This document shows positions 59,171 through 64,000 of a stretch of 64,000 nt of DNA, piece by piece. Under the pieces are notes generated by a model that made no database searches, had not been told where the DNA came from, and saw only the letters and a list, made by a program, of their open reading frames with translations. Numbering within the stretch: position 1 is the first letter of the stretch; every line of letters starts with the position of its first letter. This DNA comes from Nageia nagi (lineage: Eukaryota; Pinophyta). The stretch lies in assembly GCA_050084985.1 (NCBI GenBank), contig JBITNC010000001.1, positions 20,336,001-20,400,000 on the forward strand, in the 5' to 3' direction. Made by a program: the position numbers and the translations under genes.

Positions 59171-60679
59171 TAATATTAGGATTTAATAAATGGCATCTTT
59201 ATTTTTAGGGTGTACATTTAAGTTTCATTCTAATCTACTTTATTCCAACTTCCGCTTATATTCCTTTTAGCTTTGTATAGTCTTATGGGAACAAGTCTTG
59301 GTATTCTACCAAAACTTTAGTGATCTTATTAATTTCTAATTATGTCTTATAGTTGCCATAACTTGTTATCTTTGGAACTTAAGTTATCTAATATTGTTCT
59401 TCCTAGTTTTTATCTCATGGTTGTATTAGGTAGTTTTATCTTTTTAATGATTACAATTTGATCTCCTTCTTCTATCTCATACTTAAGATTCTCAATATTA
59501 TCCTTAGGATTAGTAGCATTTGGAATATTATTGTTAGCCTTTACTCCCATAAGGGAGTTTCTAAATCTTGCATATTATTAGTTCTAAAGGATTTTCATAT
59601 TTGTAGCATGATAATGGTTGGTGATAGGTTTCAACATGAAAATAAAGCTCTATATCTGTAGTAATCCAATTTCAATAGTTGGATCATCACTTGAGAATGA
59701 TTTTTTTTTTATAAATTTATCTTCTAATTTGGGATAATATGAAATAACTTTACAAAGTTCTTGGTGTATGTACCAAGATTTGGGAATTGTATCTAAGATA
59801 AAAATGAAGAAATGAATGTAATCAAGTGGATAAGTAATATCTTTATGATTACAAATTAACTTACACTATCAAATGTGATCTACAAGATTGATGTCATCAT
59901 AGAAAATTATTTAAAAATAGTTGTGAATTTTTTTTTTGAATTTAAGTTTGATGTATTTCTTAATATCACTCCAATTTCTTCAAGAGTGTTTATATAAGTT
60001 CCACCATTAGCAAAGAGTTGTTAAGAAGGTTATGTTAAGTTTCTCAAATATAACTTCTTTATTTTGACAAGATATTATATTTATTATAGGAAGCTATCAA
60101 GGCTCATCAAACCATTGTATTTTGGTAATAAATCATGGTAATTATCCTTAGTGAATCTAAGCACATAGCAATGGGAAATACAAGCTTATCTATTTATGAC
60201 TTCATAATCTCTTACATTCCATTATAAATCAATAACCTTTGATTCTTTTTGAGAATCCCACATTGGAATGTTGATTCTCCTATTGGGGTTGGGCTTGTGT
60301 AATTAAGGAATCCATCAAATTCTTTTATATTGATCATGGTATAAATTTCATAAATTCTTAATGAGTTTGATGAATTACTATCACAAAAACTTTGGTAGTT
60401 GGTGGATATATATATATATATATTCCATCCCCTTGTCCAACAAGTAATAAACTTGAGATTTGTTATTAGAAATGATAATTTCCTATATCTTACTATCAAT
60501 AACCCATTTATTATTAGAGAATTATTTTAATGATATAATAATGCAATATAAGAAAAAATTTCATTGACCATGTCAATAATGTTGAAGTTTAATTCTGACT
60601 TAACTCCTATAGAGGACATTGAGATATCTTTCAAGATCCCTCTATGTTTTATTATCGCTCCATATACCATTATGAAACT

Positions 60680-60800
60680 TTAGGTTGGTGGTTGTAATGG
60701 AGGGAATTGTAGATTTTTCCAAGTACATATAGATATGATATTTATGTTAGCTCCTATATCAATCATAATATTCTTTGCAAGTCTTTCATTAATCTTAGTG
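60680..60800 (-). pseudogene. Element F protease remnant
   Basis: At 60763-60737 the minus strand reads IMIDIGANINIIS, the retropepsin active-site loop in its plant Ty3/gypsy form, with I where S/T/L is usual after Asp. The following residues are in another frame and stop-rich. Confidence 0.65.
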
Positions 60801-61259
60801 TGAATTAAGATAACCTATCATTTCCAAGTTTAATCAGTTTTAATAATGCATATATTCTTTAGGATATTTTTCTCTTTTATTCTAATGGGTAGAAAATTTC
60901 TTTAATTTTATATTAAATTCTCCTTTTTAACCAATTATGTGAATTCCTTTAATATTTGAATTACATCAATCTTAAGTTTGTTAATGACTTCTTGGGATTT
61001 ACATTTTTTAAGTAGGTTTCTCATTAGTTATAAGGCCATAGTTTCTATCATATGGTATTCATTAGGGTTTGGATAATGACTCTTTAGTGGTAGTTATTTG
61101 ATTATAGGTTCTTAGAATTCTAATTTCATAGATATTGATCTATTCATAATATTGGCACTATATGATGGCTCTTATATTTATTAAAGAATTATTTGTTCTA
61201 TAATTCATTTTTCCATGTTGCTAGAGGCATGTTTCAATGATTCCATAATGTGGGTTACA

Positions 61260-62580
61260 TGATTAGTTATGGCTAGAGGGACCCTTATTAGAGTATGAGC
61301 ATTTGGTGGAGGTGGAGGAGGTAGCTTGGATGGTTCTTCTTTAGCTTTGCATTTTTCCCATATATTGAAAAATAGTTTGGGGAAATCATCATATTGATGA
61401 TTTTTAAGTTGGTGGTAGTTGATAGGGGTTTTGGAAATTCAAATTATCGATGGGATGGATCACCATAGTTATAACATACCCCATATCATCCTTATCCTCT
61501 ATCATAATTTTTTTTTTTCACCTTGATAACCTCCTCCTCTATCTCTTCCATTCCCTTGATTATACCCTTTGTTCTTAGTGTTAGTTGGTACTTATGCTAT
61601 GAAAACCATAGGTAAATAGGTGATACCATCATCACTTAAGAATGGATGTGATTCATGCTTATTATGGGTAATGGGTTGATGTTGCATAGAATAATATTTA
61701 TGTTATCTTTTGAGGTCCCTTTCAATATCGTTAATGAATTCCTTACTCTTGTATTAGCTAATCCAATGATTTCTAGATCTCCATATCTTGCAATTGGGTC
61801 TAAGTATATTAGGCATACCTTGTTAACATACCCTTTCTACTAGATAATCTTGAGTGGAATATGTCCCCATAGTTATACAATTTTCATAATAGTTTACTCT
61901 ACTCCTTTTTAAAATGGGACATTCCATAGCAACATGGCCTTCTTTGTTACAAAGTTGAAAACAAATTTCCTTTTATAATGGAGTCAATATTGCCTAAGTT
62001 GTGGCTAAATCATTAAATTATTTATTTAACATTTTATCTTGCTTAATTATACCTAATGCTTCTAATCTCCATGGTTAAGATTCAATTTCAATGGTATCTC
62101 TAAGTTCCTTGATATAGACAAGGGGATTTTTTTTTATAACCATCCTTATGTGGGTTAGTAATCTAGAAATAAATTATTGTATATTTTATTTTTCCATCAT
62201 GGGATCCTAAATTCTTATTTGGATGGATTTGAATATTTTATCAAATTAACGAACACTTTTTTTAAGTAATTAAATTACCTCCCTAATTTTATTGATACTT
62301 TTCATCCTCACTTCAAGAAAGTGGTATTTGGCTTTGAAGGCATCCCTAATTTCTGCCCAAGTCCTCACTTTCTAGTTTGAAGCTATTTTATTACATTTCA
62401 TTATCCATTGTAGGACTTCATTTCTTAGGTTTTTCATAAAGTCAAGAATTTTGGTTTCATTGCTAATACTTTTAAAACATTTATTTTCTAATATGAATAA
62501 ATGTTCTTTAGGATCCTAGGTATCCTTTTGAAAGATTGGGAGTCTAGATAGGATTGCGATAATCTATTGATTATTGGTAG
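61260..62580 (-). pseudogene. Element F gag (degraded)
   Basis: Capsid part: DPKEHLFILENKCFKSISNE near 62520-62455, then LRNEVLQWIMKCNKIASN, then VRTWAEIRDAFKAKYHFLEV near 62370-62315, the usual gag pattern ending in ...W...F...Y.FLE. A zinc knuckle ICFQLCNKEGHVAMECP lies at about 61972-61922, with three instead of two residues between the first two Cys. A Pro run (KLPPPPPPNAHTLI) follows near 61330-61290. Confidence 0.78.
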
Positions 62581-62620
62581 CCATTCTCTATCAATGGGGA
62601 TTAGGTTGATATGATCATTA

Positions 62621-63420
62621 GTTTTTTAGGTGGTATAATGGTCTTTCTCTCCATTGGTAATACTAATTTCCCTCTCTATGTGGATCTAAGTGAATGTCAA
62701 AGTATTATTCTCCAATAACTTTGAATTATATATTTGAAGTGAGAATTATCACAAGTTTATATCATAGGGGATAGTTCTTCACTCAATGGGGTGCTAGATT
62801 ATGGAATGTTTATGATATTATTATGTTTATTTCATAGCATATTTCTAACCTCATCAAACTAGATAAGGTGGGGAGAGTTCATATATGTATGGAGGGATCC
62901 ATGATAATTTCTACTGATTCATGAATATCATATCTTTGAGGGTATTATTTTATAGTGATGAGTTGGAAATTTTGTTTTTAATTCTTATGATAATTTTGAT
63001 ATACTAATATTTAGTTGCTAATTTCTATTTCTATCATTAATCTATGAATGATATTTTGTATCTCCATTTTTTTATTCAAATATTTCTTGAGTTTATTGAT
63101 AATGTTTTGGGGAAGGATTCCTTTGATCACTCATTAATTTTATGTTTTATGAAGGGTTTTTGGGATTTAATTATGTTCCTACTTTTTATGATTCATATTT
63201 TAATTTGCTATCCATTTTATCCTTATCAGTTTGGTCAAGTTAGTGCACCTATAGAGGTAACCAATTTTTGCAAAACATTCTTGTACATTTGCACCAAAAA
63301 CCCTAATCCAAATAGCCTAATAAATATTTCAAATTATTTTAAAGAGTTTGTAAATGTCATTTTTATGTTATTTTTATCCATAAAAACCTTAAAAAATGGT
63401 TAATTTTCTTTTGTACATAA
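62621..63420. other. Unassigned stretch beyond element F gag
   Basis: Expected to hold the leader or 5' LTR of element F. The 119-codon plus-strand frame at 63044-63403 is very AT-rich and hydrophobic, with no recognised family, and is probably chance. Confidence 0.4.
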
Positions 63421-63424
63421 GGAG

Positions 63425-63935
63425 GGGTTCATCCATATAAGTCTCTTTTTCTCTGCATAAGCCCCTTATCCTTCACATAAGCTCCATATTGACCAGATAA
63501 GCCTTATTTCCTTGTTTGCATAAATATTATGTTATCTACATAAGGTTCCTTCTCTCTACATAATGATTATGTGTTTTTCATAATCTTCCAACACTTTTTA
63601 TAACATATTATATTCACTCTCATGATGCCAACATTATCTGTATAACCCTATGTTTAGCCACATAGGGCTTATATCCTTAGCATAAGGCTTATCTCCTCTG
63701 CATGAGATATTTTAACTCTGCATAATACATTATTACATTGCATAACATTCATAAGCTTTGCATAACCTAGTTATAGATTGCATAAGGAACTAATTCATTG
63801 AGAAAACCCTAATTGATTTGTAAAAGCTATAAGCCCTCCACATAAACCCTATTTTTCCTTAATAAGTGATATAGTGTCCACAAAAGCCTTATCCTATCCA
63901 CATAAGCTCTTATTTCTTCACATAAGACTTTTAGG
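63425..63935 (+). repeat. Degenerate CATAAG-rich array
   Basis: Over about 500 bp the word (T/C)(T/A)(G/C)CATAAG or a one-base variant recurs roughly every 20-25 bp, often followed by CC(C/T)TAT or GCTTAT, e.g. CTGCATAAGCCCCTTAT, TTCACATAAGCTCC, TAGCATAAGGCTTATC, TCCACATAAGCTCTTAT. Spacing is irregular. It may be an old tandem array or a repeat-rich LTR of element F. Confidence 0.65.
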
Positions 63936-64000
63936 TGATCATTGCATTAAAGAGGAAGGAAAATCATTTAAAATTTGAAAGGAGTTTCAAGGAGTAATAG

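Larger units (their letters stand above)
56400..62620 (-). mobile_element. Element F: decayed Ty3/gypsy retrotransposon
   Basis: On the minus strand the order is gag (62.58-61.26 kb), protease (60.8-60.7 kb), reverse transcriptase and RNase H (59.2-57.9 kb), integrase (57.8-56.5 kb). Unlike element A there is no second RNase H between the first and the integrase, so it belongs to a different lineage. Stops are very frequent. About 59.2-60.7 kb and 60.8-61.26 kb are linkers without recognised domains. No LTR pair was found; the CATAAG array beyond 63.4 kb may belong to its 5' LTR, whose partner would lie left of 56.4 kb. Confidence 0.8.

Noticed and set aside
63044-63403. 119-codon plus-strand open frame, hydrophobic
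   Set aside because: Extremely AT-rich Phe/Ile/Leu composition typical of chance frames in this DNA, with no family and no supporting context.

Overview
The window reads as nuclear DNA of a seed plant with a large, AT-rich, retrotransposon-filled genome. The evidence is remnants of a PHT1 phosphate transporter, an OPT oligopeptide transporter with GT-AG introns, a PPR protein, and plant-type Ty1/copia, Ty3/gypsy and LINE elements. The heavy decay and nesting of old LTR elements would fit a gymnosperm, but that is inference. I see no intact protein-coding gene; every coding region carries stops, frameshifts or gaps.

Layout. 1-3.7 kb: AT-rich, unassigned. 3.7-17.0 kb: a decayed minus-strand Ty3/gypsy element A with a second, archaeal-type RNase H (Tat-like), split inside its protease by a plus-strand, apparently gag-only LTR element B (8.45-13.94 kb). 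17-24.9 kb: no genes, but several tandem arrays and a 0.6-kb foldback. 24.87-39.23 kb: a minus-strand Ty1/copia element C with its GGTGT target duplication intact, itself split by a young plus-strand copia element D (28.79-37.32 kb, ATACT duplication). D has one uninterrupted frame for gag-pol apart from four stops, carries PPR gene debris in its leader, and has five hairpin repeats between pol and its 3' LTR.

39.2-47.8 kb: a PHT1 pseudogene. Its upstream region has a TATA box and a perfect 46-bp duplication that doubles a P1BS-type motif. The gene is broken in the middle; the 6.6-kb gap holds a decayed OPT gene fragment with its introns, followed by 5.3 kb of AT-rich DNA with a trace of copia. 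47.8-50.4 kb: unassigned, with a 207-bp tandem duplication. 50.4-55.1 kb: a decayed plus-strand LINE (ORF1, endonuclease, reverse transcriptase). 56.4-62.6 kb: a second decayed minus-strand Ty3/gypsy element F. 63.4-63.9 kb: a degenerate CATAAG-rich array.

The most interesting signals are the hairpin array of element D, where stem changes are compensated on the other arm in two copies; the strongly unequal CpG decay of the two LTRs of element C; the PPR fragment carried by D; the PHT1/OPT composite; and the foldback with its adjoining 25-bp array. All homology calls were made by eye from translated motifs, without database searches.
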